64,000 nt of DNA from Owenia fusiformis (taxonomy: Eukaryota; Annelida; Polychaeta; Sabellida; Oweniidae). The stretch is taken from NCBI GenBank assembly GCA_903813345.2, contig CAIIXF020000008.1, forward strand, positions 22,676,822 to 22,740,821, read 5' to 3'. The notes beneath the pieces are model-generated. The model worked only from the letters and a program-made list of their open reading frames with translations, ran no database searches and was not told where the DNA came from. Every line of letters starts with the position of its first letter. Within the stretch, counting starts at the first letter, position 1. The translations under genes were made by a program, and so were the position numbers. Positions 12,601-27,600 of the stretch are shown piece after piece.

Positions 12601-15600
12601 TCACCACCAAGAAGTGACAACATATTGTAATGGCCACCATTTTTGTGGTCAGCATTCAGAGTCTGCATCTGTAACAAATTGTTACACTCTTGTAACCCTT
12701 GCAGTAACTTACCAGGTAGTGACAATCTGACAATGCTAATGCTTTGCCTTTTATATCAGTATTCTACATGTGATGAATCTGGGGGTCATTAACAGAAACT
12801 TAGTAAAGTTACGAATGAGTAAATCAATTGTTGTAACCATGGATATAATGACGTCATAGTTAGAGAACAATGGATTTAATTAATTCTTAACTTTAAGAAG
12901 TTTCTGTTAATGCCCACCTGGTTCTTAATTCTGCTTTCTAGTTTTCGTAAAGCTTTTTGTCACTGCTATTTTTGCGTAAGATCTTTAAAATAAAGCCCTC
13001 TGATTGGTCAGTTCTTATGCTGTACCAATCTGTATTGCTATGAAGTTGATCGATCCTGTACCAATACAAGGTGACAGGTCACCTTATTTGTAACAATGCA
13101 TAAATTATAGTATTGCTAATTTTGCTATAACTTTTGTTCCCTTCTGTATTCAATGTGTAGCTTGCTATATTTTGTTGTTGTACATGTACATTTATGTCTA
13201 TTGTTGCAATAGTTATACAAAAATTCTTCATGCTTTAGATGTCTTGATGTTGGATGTCAAAGTTATTTGACAGACTTTTATATTGATACGAAAATCAAAT
13301 TCAAAAATAATTAGAATCTTTCATTGTCAGATAAGATATACAGTTCTCTACTTCTGGCCCCTTTGTTAATATCATCAAGACTGCTGAGTATGTACTGAAT
13401 GAGTATATCTCAAGGCCTTAGTGTCAGCTCTTTAGCCTCGGAGGGATCTTGAGGAGGGCTCTATAAACATTTTCTTGATATGACTTTGTGTCAACACAAA
13501 GTGATTACATGTGCTTTTGGCATATTTCTTAATTTCTTCTTTTCTATTACTAGAACATAATATATATAAATCATACTTAGAATACCTCATTTCAAAAATC
13601 ATTCTGGTACATGCCAACAGTTAGAAATTCTTTATGTTCTTTTATTAGGCATTTCCCATCTTAAGTTGTCATATTATGGTCCGAACTAGAATTGTATTAC
13701 GCTATTCAGTGATTCAAAATCACCTTCTGGATTGCTCTTGTTTTTGGGCCTACCGTATGAACCCTCTCAGAAAAATTCCAGTATATGAAGTACAATCACT
13801 CAAAATTCTTTTATATTTGCCAAAAACATGATATGCAATCCATAAAACGAGTGCTATCATATGGATTAGATTGTGTTTTTATTTTCATTGATTTACTTGA
13901 TGGAATGTACTATTATATGTATAATCAGAAAGATTAATTAGTGGAAGAGTTTTGCGATAGATATATCCTCTCAGCATATATCCTGGTACGGTTCGATAAC
14001 ATTCACTGTAAATTGAAATCATACCAGTAAACATCATTTCCATTGCGCTACATACACGTTACAAAAACATATAAACTGATGTTGGGATTTTTAAGAGATT
14101 CGTTTGATGGATATTTATAAATCAATTTGATATTAAATCAATCTACAAGAATTCAAGCAGAATGGATCTTAATTAAGATGTTATAATTACAAACAATGAT
14201 TGAATAATCAAAAGAAGATTATTTATTTATAAAAGGATAACATGCCAGTAATTACATAAACAGTTATCCAATTTTCTTCATGAATATGAAGGACCATCTT
14301 TGTAAATTACATGTTGTACCTGGATTCGGGAAGACATATCCTTTGACAATAGGTAATGATTTTTATTAATTAAATACATATTTCTAATATTCTTTCTTGT
14401 GAAAAAGTTACATATTATCCAATGTACAATGAATATAATTTGAATTATACATAAACAATTCAATAGAATATAGTACTATTCAGCAAAATGAATTAACCAT
14501 TGACAGAATTTATGTGTCTAATTATTAATTAAAAAGTTATGAACCAATAACCCAGATGCGAGTAGAAATGATCTTGATTTACGTCATTAAAAATTCAAAA
14601 TTCAGTCAAAGTAATATCATATTTGAAATCTACATGTAAAATTACATCTAGAAATGTGGTTTAAAAAAGTGTTTATCAACTTTGAAAAATTAATTTTCTT
14701 TGAAAATGTGACTTCTAGCTCGGGGAGATTCCCCATAGACCCCATGCTATAAAATCACAAAAAATGAAATATCTTTTCTTTTAGTGGACAGATAATATTT
14801 TGCTTTACTGAACATATTTTCATTAGTATAAGTATCAGACACATAAGGGTTATATGAAAATTGAGCCACTTAAATTGATAATATTCAAGTTTAAGGGAAC
14901 TTTCTTATATACCTGCCATGTTAATTGACCCGAATCAGCCACCTGGTGGTGAAACTGGTAACTACCTACTCGCATTTGGGTAATTGGACATTTATCCATG
15001 TTGATTATCATCCACTGATGTTACTGGTCATTGTTTTCAATGCTAATAATCATTTTCCAATGTTAATGATCATCTTCCAATATTAATTATCATCCACCAA
15101 TGTTATTGATCATCTTCCAATATTAATGATCATACAACAATGTTAATGGTCATCTTTGTCAATGTTAATAATCATTTTCCAATGTTAATGATCATACACC
15201 AATGTTAAATGCTCATCTTTATCAATATTATTAATCATTTTCCAATGTTAATGATCATCTTCCAATGCTAATGATCATCCACCAATGTTATTGAACATCT
15301 TCCTTGTCCCCATATAATTATATAAATTATCATTTCCTAATGTTAATAACATTTACTAATTAGCATTTGGTTGCTGACAATTTAAAGGTATTTCTTGATC
15401 AATTTTGCTACCATTAAAGTAGTAGCATGGACTGCCGAGTCGCATCCAGTGAGCCTGGGCCTATCGTAAAATGAAAGCTTTGAATGTGTTATAGCCTTTA
15501 AAAATGTTTCTATTTTCCATGTATGCAACTAGAATTTGTGCACATACCTTATATTGATCGATAATGGTGTTCTCTAACGTTTGCGCAATGTTTTCACTTT

Positions 15601-18600
15601 AAGTTCAGATTACACTTTCGTTTCGACTTTTAATGCTTTCTAATAATCGTCAAATTAATTTCTACAAGAAATGTTTTTATAAAAAGACTCACACTATCAG
15701 AGATTTTATCGACTCGAGCAGCCAGAAAAATTAGTTTCAATTTCACCCGCTAGGTGTTTCGACGGTGACTTGGAAAGAATTTGAAAAATCTATGAGTGGG
15801 ACTCCTTGTATAGAATTATAGATTCTGAACGATTTGTCAGTTCTACTGGTTGATGAATATTGCCATATGCATACATTTTAATAAAATAGGAATAAGGAAA
15901 AAGATGTAAGATCAAACTTCGCCCTGATAGCTCAGAAAAGGTAAAATCTATCCATTTTTCTCTTCACAGTCCTTGTTGCCGCTTTAAATTTGATGAAATT
16001 ACCAGAAAACATATAACCTCTCATTAAAAATTTAGCTGGTTAGGAAGCTTTTAGAAGTCTCCTCCCACAAAATGTTTGAACAATTATTTATAACTATTAT
16101 TCATTGTAAAAACATTCATAGCATGTGAGACTGCTTTCTGGACATTATATCATTCTACATGTACCTATATTGGCTACTTAAGCCTTACTCTTCATTCACC
16201 AAATATGATTATGCATTAACAAATAATTACCATCCAAATTGATTATTGATACACATGGTATGTATACATGCCTTGTGCTAAAAGTCCATAACTTCCGTTT
16301 CACCAATTAAGTGTAAATATTGACCATTTCAATTAAAATGATGTTCATCAATGTCTTTCATAAGTCATACATCACTTACCATATCTTCGCTAATAAACGC
16401 ACAATGCACTTCCAAAATCTCAAAGGAGATGTCCCAAATAATAAATCCTAAGGAAATGAGATAATATGTGTTAATTCCTTTATTAAAACTGGATTCAGAT
16501 TGCTTATCACAAATTCTCATAGCTCATTGTATCCTTCATGTTTATGTTGTTGCCAGTTTTGGAATTTTACGACCTCAATATGGAATAGTTTATGTTCACT
16601 TATTTTATATTTTTCATATTTTTTATTTGTTTGGTCTGTAATGCCTGGGCTACATTTGCCCCGATTCATCAGTCGGGCGCTGGCTGATTGAGTATTTTGT
16701 TTAAAACCGAATAGAATTTTGAACAAATCACTCAATCGGACGGGTGCCAGCTGATGAATCGGAGCAAATGTGACCCAGGCATTATAGAGCACTTGATGCA
16801 AAAAGGTAATGGTGTAAATTGGTAATATTTTAAACTATTGAGTAAACTGAGTACACAAATTGTAAGAGTAATTTCAATGATATTGTTTCAACAATTCAAA
16901 ATGACTCCAACTTATATTGCCCAAAAGATCTTATTTAGGATTTTTTTGTTCATGAATCGAAAAATATCCTTCATAAATAGCTAGACAAGGTGTTTCCGAT
17001 TGCAGCCAATCAGCATATGCTGTTTCACATAACTGCATTCCATGATATAACCAATACCTAACTCAAGGTCACTAATTCAACCATTTTCAAGGTAACAACT
17101 GGACTCAACAAATTGAAACTGATACTTTGCCGACTTGACCCTTGCAAAAGGTTTCATTGAAAATATCTTCTTTTAGTGATTTTGTACCTTTAAGATAATT
17201 TTATAGAAACATTTTGTGTAAAAATAATTTAAGCCCAAAACTCAATGCATTGACCTTCCCTTTTAGGTGTTGTTTCCTCAAATTAACACTCGATGCTCTC
17301 GCATCTTGTTGTAAATTTTGGAGAGCAAAACCTTTAAGAATGGTCATTGAAGAAAGTCCAGGGCTTAAATCCTTAAATCAGTGATAACCTTAAATACACA
17401 CATCATTTTAAACATATGTCAGGCTGAATAAAATACATTTTTCTTAGATATAAAGTTATTGAAATATGTAATAAATATGGAAATGCACTCTCTGCATTAT
17501 CACCATCTCTCATTCATATAAGATATTTTTGAGATTGTTTCTTCAAGAAATATATCATCAATTCACCCCATTATCTTTTGTACATTACATGCTCTCTAAC
17601 AGACCAAATAAGTAAGGAACAATGATAGATATGATCTTGAAAGAGAATTTAATGTCATTGCCTCGTACTGGCAACTTTAAGAGTTTCTTCAACAGTTCTT
17701 ACACTACCCTTTACAATAATATCTGCCCACATATTTCCTTATGCCGTCACCAGGTTCAGATATTTGATATGAATCATATATAATGACGTCCTTTTGTTAT
17801 ATATATACAACAAGTGTGAAAATGAATGTCCATTGCTTAAGATGAGTTCTTGTTATATACTTGTGATATTCATAATTTCTCATTATTATCAAATACAACG
17901 TAGATTTGGATATTCATAATACATGCAGAACATAAATCAATGGCTAAAATCAATGCAATTGGATTCAGTTTCAAGCTATTTTATCCAGGTTGGTGCTTTT
18001 TAGCCTTGGATCAAAATAAGACAATTAATAAAGGAGTTTTCTACATGGGAAGATCTTTTGTTTATTCAAGCATTGACTCATTGAAACACATGGTAGTATA
18101 CAGTTCGCCATCATAATTAGACACATTAACATATTTATTGATGTAAAATTTTGCATTAGGATTTTGAGTGTGGCAACTATATAGTCAGTTGTATGATCAG
18201 TTGATTAGCTGTTACATCTGAACAGGAGAGATAATATGACATAAACTTAATGAACTTAAAGGAATGATTGAGAGCGCTGTTGTATCATAACAGGAGGAAA
18301 TGGGAATGAAGATGAAGTCAGGTACAGCTTCTTTTTTTTAATTAAATGTCAATTTTATGATTTTACCTAACTCTTTTATTTTCACAAAATGAATGGTTAC
18401 AGCAACCATTATTGTTAACATTTTTATTGGAAAATATTTCCATTTCATCCTACTTTCCGGAATGTTTTGACAAAAGTTTAAGAAATGAACCAGGAAAGTG
18501 GAGAAGTTGATTAATTAATTATTAACAATTTACAAACATTTCTGTTAAGGAAAAACAAGGTATGAAATTAAGATTACAATGTGGTCTGTATGTTATATGT

Positions 18601-21600
18601 TTCAAATACAGAAGAAATCCTACCAATGATCAAGGTACATTAAAGTCTGTCCAATGCGATGTTGCTTTTACCAGCCAAGGGTGTTCAGATTGACAGGTGT
18701 TCACATTTTGAGTGTTCAGAATAGAGAGGTTTTTAGATATACAGGTTTTACTGTAATGGAGAACAATTTCTATTATGCCTCATTAATATGAGGTCATGAT
18801 GCCTTGAAAGAAGAGTCTTGTGTTGTATGACTATAAGGAATGATAATGAAAGCACTGGCATCACCCCAGTGCCTTTTGAAACAGCTATTGGCAAATGTCA
18901 CGATGCTGGAGCTAATGATGAAAAATATGTCTGATATCTCAATGGTATTAGTTCTCTTTGATAATTATAAAGTGTGATATGATATCAAAGGGTTATGTAT
19001 TTTCATACCTGGGATACTACATTAGCATTAACCTTAGTGATAGGGTCAATATTTTTAATAGCATCCCACCATAGTTTATTATAGTATTTGTTTCAATATA
19101 TTAGATGGTTATAATATAATCATATAAAGGTTTAAATCCCACCCCACTCCCTTTTAGCTCTGTTGCCATGGTAAACATTTTAACATTAAGCAGCATTAAT
19201 GTTACAAAAATCTCAATATTGGAACTAATATAAGCATTTATGGTATGATCTATAAAATGAAGCCTTCTGATTTGTCAGTTCTTGTGCTGTACCAATCTGT
19301 TTTGCTACTGAGATTGTCCCCATTGATCATCTCCGTCGCAATACAGAAAATATTGGTACGAAGGGGACATTCTCAGTAGCAATATAAAAACGTTATAGAA
19401 TGATTTGAAGTGCAATACAGGATATATTCTGTTCTCAATATTCTGTATTGGCACTCAACTTCGCATCATTCCAATATGGAATTTCTCAATTTCTCATTCA
19501 ATAGCTTATAGTATCATCATATTCACTTGTACACATTTTATAGTTGATGTTTAAAATAAAAATAACATTTTTCATCAAGAGTTATGTTCTATTGAACAAA
19601 AGAAATGTTTGAATTTATAAATAAATGGTATAATCTTTTATGAACAAACTGATATACATTTGAGTATTCATTTTTAAAATGGATGAAACATATAGAAATC
19701 CATTCTTGTAACCTTATTAAGCAAACTGTATGTAGGTATACAGATATGCATATGTATAAAATACATGCTTGATTTAGTTGGTTGGATATTCTTCAAATGC
19801 ATTATACTGTTATCCCTCTCTTTCTCTTTTTCAATCTTGAACATAAGAATATCCATCATTTTTAGTGATGTACTGCAAAGAGTAGATAAACCTTAATGAT
19901 AAGAGAATATCAGAATGAGAGAATATTTTAGGATGTGTGTTGAATTGTAGATATTCTATTGGTCCAAGGTTATAGCTTGTTTTTATTTTTATTTATACAA
20001 TGCTTATGATTTCCATAATGTGACACTTTGTCAATACAAAATTAGGTGACTTCAAATGTTATATACAGTAAAAATGTTATAGACAGTAAAACCCTTTTTG
20101 GTGAACACCTCTCTCTAGTGAACACCTGTGTCTTAGTGAACACGTCTCTCTTGTGAACACCTGTGTCTTAGTGAACACGTCTCTCTTGTGAACACCTGTG
20201 TCTAGTGGACACCTCTTCTCAGCGCATACTCCAATGATTCTCTATAAAACTGCCTCTCTGTAGTGAGCACTTAACTATAGTTAACACATTTGTGGCTTTA
20301 TAGGTGTGTACTTAATATATATGTTTTACTGTATAATGTATGAATAGGTAACCAACTCAAAGCCATTCAATATTTGCTTATTATTACACAATAGAAGTGT
20401 ATCAATATTTATTATACAATATTGTAAAATTTGCAAACACCTATCATTATAATACTGATCTACACCAAATCCTGCCTAATAAATGGCATCAATAAATAAT
20501 TTGACCCTCCTTTTCCTTACATGTTATGGTTACCTTGGGGCTTCACTCAGTTCATGTCTGTCTTTCATTAGCAACAGCTTGCTTAGTCTCTAAGGTATTC
20601 ATCATTTTTAGAATGTATTGTTTCTTTCTTAGAAAATAGCAAGTATACAATTGCAGAGTGAACAATCGCATGGTTATTCACCTGATTGAAGGTCCAGCAA
20701 TTTCATAGAATTTTTTGTATGTGCAACTTCATGTTGATCTTAAATCATACGAGATTTTATTATACTCTTTATTCCAGCTATTACACCTACAGTATATTAT
20801 ATTACATGTAAATACACAAAGTGTTAACATCAATCTATTTTACATCATTATTATGTACTTTTATTATTTCCAGCGTTAGAGATGTGTGTGTACTTTGCAA
20901 ACAAGACTGGGCTAGAAATGACACTAGAGGGCGGTAGGTGTACGACGGCAGAGGAGGTATTTGAACAATTAATGGAGCTCCTATCTCTACCAAGTGAGGC
21001 AAGAGATGTGTTCTGTCTTTGGCTAATATCTCCACTCCTAGGTAAGATCAGCACTCAATGCATAAACTCAAATTGGGTCATGCATTGATCAATAAGAAAA
21101 TCATTCTTAATCATTTACTATGTTTTTTCTAATTAAATACCAAAAATGAAGGATGTACGAGTAGTAACCAAATTTTTTTAATGCCTTTTCGTTAAATGTA
21201 ATTTTACGTTGAAAAACAAAATGTTTTGCTTATTTAGATATTTATTTTCCAGACATTCTCACTCCCAACAATAATGTATCATTCTTTGAATAATGTTTAA
21301 AATGTCAATACCTGTGTGCTTTCTTATGAATGTGGGTTGACAAGACAGTTAGCTGTAAAACTATAAGTATTGTTAGTACCTCAGTGTAAATACTCGCATC
21401 TGATTGGTCAATTAGCGGTCAACATTTTTGCCTGTACCTCACTTGTGCATCATGGGATATCATATTATTGACCGCGTATGTTACTGTACTACACTTGTGA
21501 ATTATGGGAAATATGATGTCACAATGTTTACAGAAAAAAACATGGTAGTCGGACATTTTGTACACGTTGATGAAAGTGATATTTTGACTTTTCTACACTA

Positions 21601-24600
21601 CGAGTATAGCAACAATACAAATAGAAACGCAAAATTAACATTAATTTACTAATGAGTACGCAGTTATGTGCCGAAAACAGAGAGTTTAGCGTCCACTGTC
21701 TTCAGATTTTTTTTAAATTATTGCTGGCGTGGTTCGTAGAAAAGATTGTGAAACGAAGCCATAATTGATGACTGTCGTATATATGAGTATTATTAGTTTC
21801 TTCTGACTAACAAAACAATTGTAGACCTCTCCATTCGGTCAACCGTCAAAATCATATACCTCGACTGTAAACCTTGAAACACTGTTGACCTCGACCTTCG
21901 GTCTCTGTCAACAGTAGTTTCTCGGTTTACAGTCTCGGTATACAATTTTGCCGGTTGACCTCTAGAGAGGTCAACAATTGTATACTGTATAACATGTACA
22001 ATTCACCAGGATGCAGTTTTCACGGTTTTTAAATCACTTACATTATATTATATGAAATTCCCTAAGCTGCTAGTTGTAATACCCATAGTTTTCAACAGTA
22101 AATTTAACTATTTCCAACATGTTTATGAATAAAAGGTTTAAAATATTAAGTGTTGATTTTGGGAATAAACGTCTACCTCTATTTGGTTTTTCATTAACTA
22201 AACTGGAATAAGCCTATATCGTGTAAAATGCATCCATACAGAAATATAGATGGATTTCCAGGATGGAAAACATTGAGTCTAACTGATTGGCTTCCTATAA
22301 ACTAAGTTGTATTACCACTCAGTACCATCTAATTGTGGACACTGGTCAGGATTTGAAATTGATAATACAGTGAAAATAAATAAATTTAAATTGTTAAGTG
22401 CAGTTCATTTATTTTAAAGAAAGACCTTTAAATAGGAATGAACACCATCTCAGTGTTCACATCATATAGTCGTATAATCAATTTGCGAGTGTGTAGGTAC
22501 TGTCTGTTCTGTATCAGGGTCATCCATATTGCAGAAAATCCAATTTTGTATAACAGTCAGTTCGACCTCTGTAAAGTTACATATTTTTATTACTTACCCA
22601 CTTGCAAAATATCAGTTCTTGAACATGTAGTCCTTCAGTATATTTCTTTTTGATCACAGTTTTTTTATTTCTATAAAATGACTCCACTTGTAGATATGGT
22701 TTAATTAGCATCAGATTTCTCCAGAATCAAATATCATGAGAGAGTTGTTAAATTATGTCCCAGCTCACGATAATCAGTTTTCTCTGAAAATGTCTATAGA
22801 TGAATTGTTCTTGAGCCACGTCTAACCACAGAATTCAAATTTTGCATCCTTGGAAAAAACTATATAATATAATATGATTTACTATGTCACCACCAGAAGT
22901 GTTGACATATTGTTATTTTTGGATGGTGGCAGTTGGCTTTCATTGGTCGGTATCTGTAACAAATGGCAGGTGGTGACATATTGCATATTAATGCCTTACA
23001 GCTTGTCCCAACCTTATTCACTTACTTATTCACATATTGTAACACATCATCTTCCTTAATAATTTCTTGTTTTCTGATGTTGGGTACCATTCTTGGCCAC
23101 TAGATTGCGACAAGCAGTAATACATATTTTCTGGTCAGTCATTCTTCAAGTCGGCTTAGTGTTCTTCATTGATTTCATTTTAATTACTGCCTACATTGTT
23201 TCATACAGAGTTGCAGTTGAAGCCTCACCATGTGCCATTCCGCCTGACTCAGCACTGGGATGAGTTACTGCAGAAGTATACTACATCATCCGAAGAGGAA
23301 ATTGAGAGAGATGAACCTGTGCTGATCATGTAAGATCTTTTCCATACAATTGTTGGATTGACATGGACATAGCCTTTAAACACAAACTAATATTTTGTAG
23401 ATAGTTTCTATTTTAATTACTTTCAACTTTCCCTTTTTTATATTTCTAGTTTTTTAACTGTAATCTATTTAAAGACTGTTTGACTACTTTCCCACCCTTG
23501 TTAATCAACTTGTTTTGAAGTAGACTTTTTGAAAAAAAAGAAATGATTCCAAAGTTGTATTGTTGATTATAGGTGATAATCATCTGACTACATGTAAATG
23601 GAACTGATTGTGTGTAGAATTTATTAGGAAACCTTGTTCCCCTGTTTTAATCCCTATTTTACCCTGTTGCAGGCAGAGGAACATTTATTATCCCAGGGAG
23701 CTAGAGGAGAAGATTAGGGAACCCCAGATGTTGAAGCTTCTATACAGTGAGGCTCACAGTAATATCACAGAGGGCAGATACCCCTGGGATACAGAGCACT
23801 ACTTTGTCCTAGCTGGTCTAGCAAGTGCCATAGAGAATGGCCAGTTTGATGAAGTAGTACACACGGCTGACTTTTACAGGTACATTGTACAGATTTCATT
23901 TGCAATTTTGTAACATTCACAAGTCAAAAACATGTATTTTAATAATAGTGATGTTTGTAATGTTTCTTGGTTTCCCATTGCATTGATTTCACAATTTCCT
24001 ACAAATTAAACTGAGCCTGTACTAACCTTGTTTCATTTGTAGATTTTACAATTGGTTCATGCATTTTTTCCAGAGAAAACCTGAGCCAGTTTTTTCCACA
24101 CCACATGTGTAAGCCGAAAACTACATTTTTTGGCAAGCCCAAAAGAGACTCAATAGAATTCCAACTTGTACAAGAACACCGGAGTACATCAGATCAATTT
24201 CGCAATCACTCCATAGAAGATTTACAGTATAAATATTTACAGTGTTGTTGGAATTTACCCTATTATGGTTGTGCATTTTTTGCTGGTCAAATTGAACGAC
24301 CAAGATCTGGACTTGGACTATTTGGTAACCCAGATATGGATGTGTATATAGCAGTGAATAAGGAAGGTGTCTTCATCATTGATGATGAGAAAGCAGTAAG
24401 TGCATACTTTTCATGAATTTACATCATTGTAAAGACAATAATGATGTAGTCCTACATCCACCATTTCTCTTTAATGAGCCCACAGTTCCAATGAGAGCAC
24501 ATGCTACTTTTATGCGGAATATGGTCTTAAGAAAACACAACCTTTAATGCATTAATCGATTGATGATTATATTCAATGCAGAGAAAGAAATGCAGGAGCT

Positions 24601-27600
24601 GTAGAGTATGTAAACCTTAGTGATAACTTACTTAAAGATTAACTGCCATATATTTTTGAATTTATTTTTTATGTGTTTATTGGAATATCTCAATATCTTC
24701 CCCTTTTAAATTTCAATTTGGAAACTGCACTGTGTGCTCATTAGAAAGAATATGATGAATGCATTTAAAATTTGCCTGAAAGACACATGCATTTTTTTGA
24801 CCTATGAATCCCAATGGAAAAGGATTGCATTTCATCCATTGAACGGTTTTATGCTTTTGTCATACACATTGTATGCTCAACATGGCTGGCTTCTATATTT
24901 GGCCTAAAACAACCAAACCGTCGCATATGATCAGTGACAGTGCTATATCCAATAAAATATATAGCATACCATACTTTTTGTTAATTTCATATAATCGGAG
25001 TAATGTTTTCCATTTGCCTGATGGCATTACTCTTGATACTTATTTGCTTAAAACCCCACAAATAGCCAACTTTTTGCATGTTAATATTTTGATGAAAACA
25101 TATTCTTACAGAGGTTGCTCCTTGGGTTGGTGTACAAAGACTTTTCCTGGGAGTATGCGGAGTCAGCTAAAAGTCAGTACAACCCAAGCTGCCTGCCGTG
25201 TCTCTTCATTCAGTTCAAAGATGACTTAGATGGTGATGGGAAATACGAATCAAAAATATTACAAGTCTTCTCCAAACAAGTGAGTTTATTAAGACATGAT
25301 GGTTTTACAGTTTAAGCAAGAAAATATTTTGAGGCATTTATGGATACATTTATGGGATAAAATATAGAAACCAAAGTTGAATATGGATGGTTAGGGCAGA
25401 AATTGTTAAATTAGATTTTACAGCCTTGAATGATGCAATAATACAAGCCAATCATAAGTACATTTACACTTATTTAGTTGCTTCTCATATAGATGAAACC
25501 TATCAAATGGAACACCTCTAAAAGTGAAACACCTTCTAAGATGAACACTTTCATAATCCCATAGCCAATTGACTAAAATGTCAATTGAATTTGCACAAGT
25601 GGAAACACCTTGTAGTCTGTTTGATATTAAATTGGCAGCTTACCTAAGTAAAGCTCATACAATATATCATGTTATACAGATATAGCCGATTAGAAATAGA
25701 TATACCTGATTGCCACATATACAATAAGCCAGATGCCACATTCTCTTATTACATATAAGCTAGTTATTATTTATAGAACATGCTTCCATACATTTTTGCC
25801 ATTATCAGGTTTGTAACAAGGTTTTCTTCCTGTCAATGAACCCTATTATGTTGACTTCTATTTATAAAATGTAAAATATTGAGGTGCAAAAAACTAGATG
25901 CCACTATTCAATCTGAAAACTGCATTCAAAGTTACATCTAAAAACATGTTTTTGTCATTTGTTTATAAACTTTCTAATTTTAATTTTTTTATCAGGTCCA
26001 AGAGAGAATGCTTCAGTGAGAAGGGATAATTATGTTCTTTTATAATTATAAGTGTTCATTTGTGAAATCCTATTTGTTTTTTCTGTTCACTTGTATATTA
26101 AGCAGACATTGTCTGATGGCTAATAATGCCACTTACTACATGCACTCCCTTGTGTATAATTGCAGGCTGTGATGGCAGATGTGCTGATTCAGACATTTGT
26201 TAAGCTCATCCATACATTCAATGATATGACAGATGCCGGAGGGGGTGACACAGTGGATGGGGCACCACCCATACTGAATCAAATTAACATTAAAGAAAAT
26301 CAAGGTAATCCTTCATTTCAATTCCAGATCATGTTAACGCTGAAGTAATCTCAAGGCTTGGAAATTTCAATTTCTGGTCATTTTGACTCTTGAGGTCATT
26401 TTCCAGAAATAAGATCATGCTTCCAGTTCACTGCAAAACATTAGAAAGAAAAGATTGACATTAACATTTTATGACTTGAAGTGATTTACCTCCAAAACAT
26501 GTATATGTATGTTCTCGAATTGATAGCAATTGTATTGTTTCTGTGTGTTCAGTTTAGATTATTCTTGATAGTTTAGATAGAGTTAAAATCATACTTAGTC
26601 TTCATTATATATTCAGTGTGATTGCATGCGCCATTTATTTGCTTTTGGGATATAATTCCATTAATATAATAACAAAGCTTATTTTGGACACTAAAATCAT
26701 TTTTGCTCACACATGAAAAGCTGCAATTTCTGTTCAATGTTCAATTGGAGATATATCAAAATGTTCGCCTCTTGAAAATATGATTCCAAAACTTGTACTT
26801 ATTAACTTCACAATGCAATAAACAGCAGGAATTCCAGACACTGGTTCCAATGTTTAAAATTGTGGAAGTCTATCATTTTATGAAATACAATCACTGATAT
26901 TTTATAAAAACAGATAAAATTATCAACATTCATATCTCGTGCATGCAATTTTATACTAGATAAGACGTTTCAATTCCCCAATGTGTTATCTTTATTGAGT
27001 AACATTTACATATTATTTTTACGCTATATCAGCTTACAAGAAGTATTTCATTATATTTCATCAGACCAGGTTTCTTCTGGAAATCAACTTTTGCCTATAC
27101 AAAAAATTCTAAGACTTTTGACATGGAATTATAAAAAAAGTTATAAAAAATCCATGGGTCAATTTACAACAGTTATAAGATAAGTAATGCATTTCAAAGT
27201 TTTCCAGTGTCTTGGAATTCTTGTTGATGCATTTGTTTAGTATGTGTTGCTTTGAAAAGCATAGCCAAGCTTAACCAAGTTTTGTTCATATGATTTCTTA
27301 CAGAGAAGTTTTCCACGATGTTGCGTTCCCGTGATGACCTAGTTATGTGTAGCAAGCTTGACAAACTGTGTTTGGCCACCCACAATATGAAGAGTAAGCA
27401 TGCATTTCCAGTCTTTTTACTGTACACATCTGCGAGCATTTTGATTTAGCAATTGGATTCATTATTTACAGGGTGGTCCAAAAAAAGTGAACCCCTGCAA
27501 CAGGCTATATTTTCCTTAATACATGCATGAATTTGCTCATATTATCACATCTTGTAGAGGAAGGTCTAAAATTTGTGTTGACACCATAATTTATTAAACA

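Larger units (their letters stand above)
12021..20873. other. intron 3 of the FRMD8-like gene (8.9 kb)
   Basis: No exon found. It contains repeat fragments, the inverted MITE at 14.55 kb, the minisatellite at 15.0 kb, foldback elements at 16.6 and 19.3 kb, and a GTGAACACC element at 20.1 kb. A 28-nt exon-like stretch near 18293 does not keep the frame. Confidence 0.6.
21042..23208. other. intron 4 of the FRMD8-like gene
   Basis: Holds the truncated palindromic MITE and a TATGTCACCACCA repeat. No coding signal otherwise. Confidence 0.6.

Noticed and set aside
18293-18320. 28-nt exon-like stretch (ACAG|GAGGAAATGG..GTCAG|GTACAG) in the FRMD8-like gene
   Set aside because: Its length breaks the frame between exons 3 and 4, which already join in phase.
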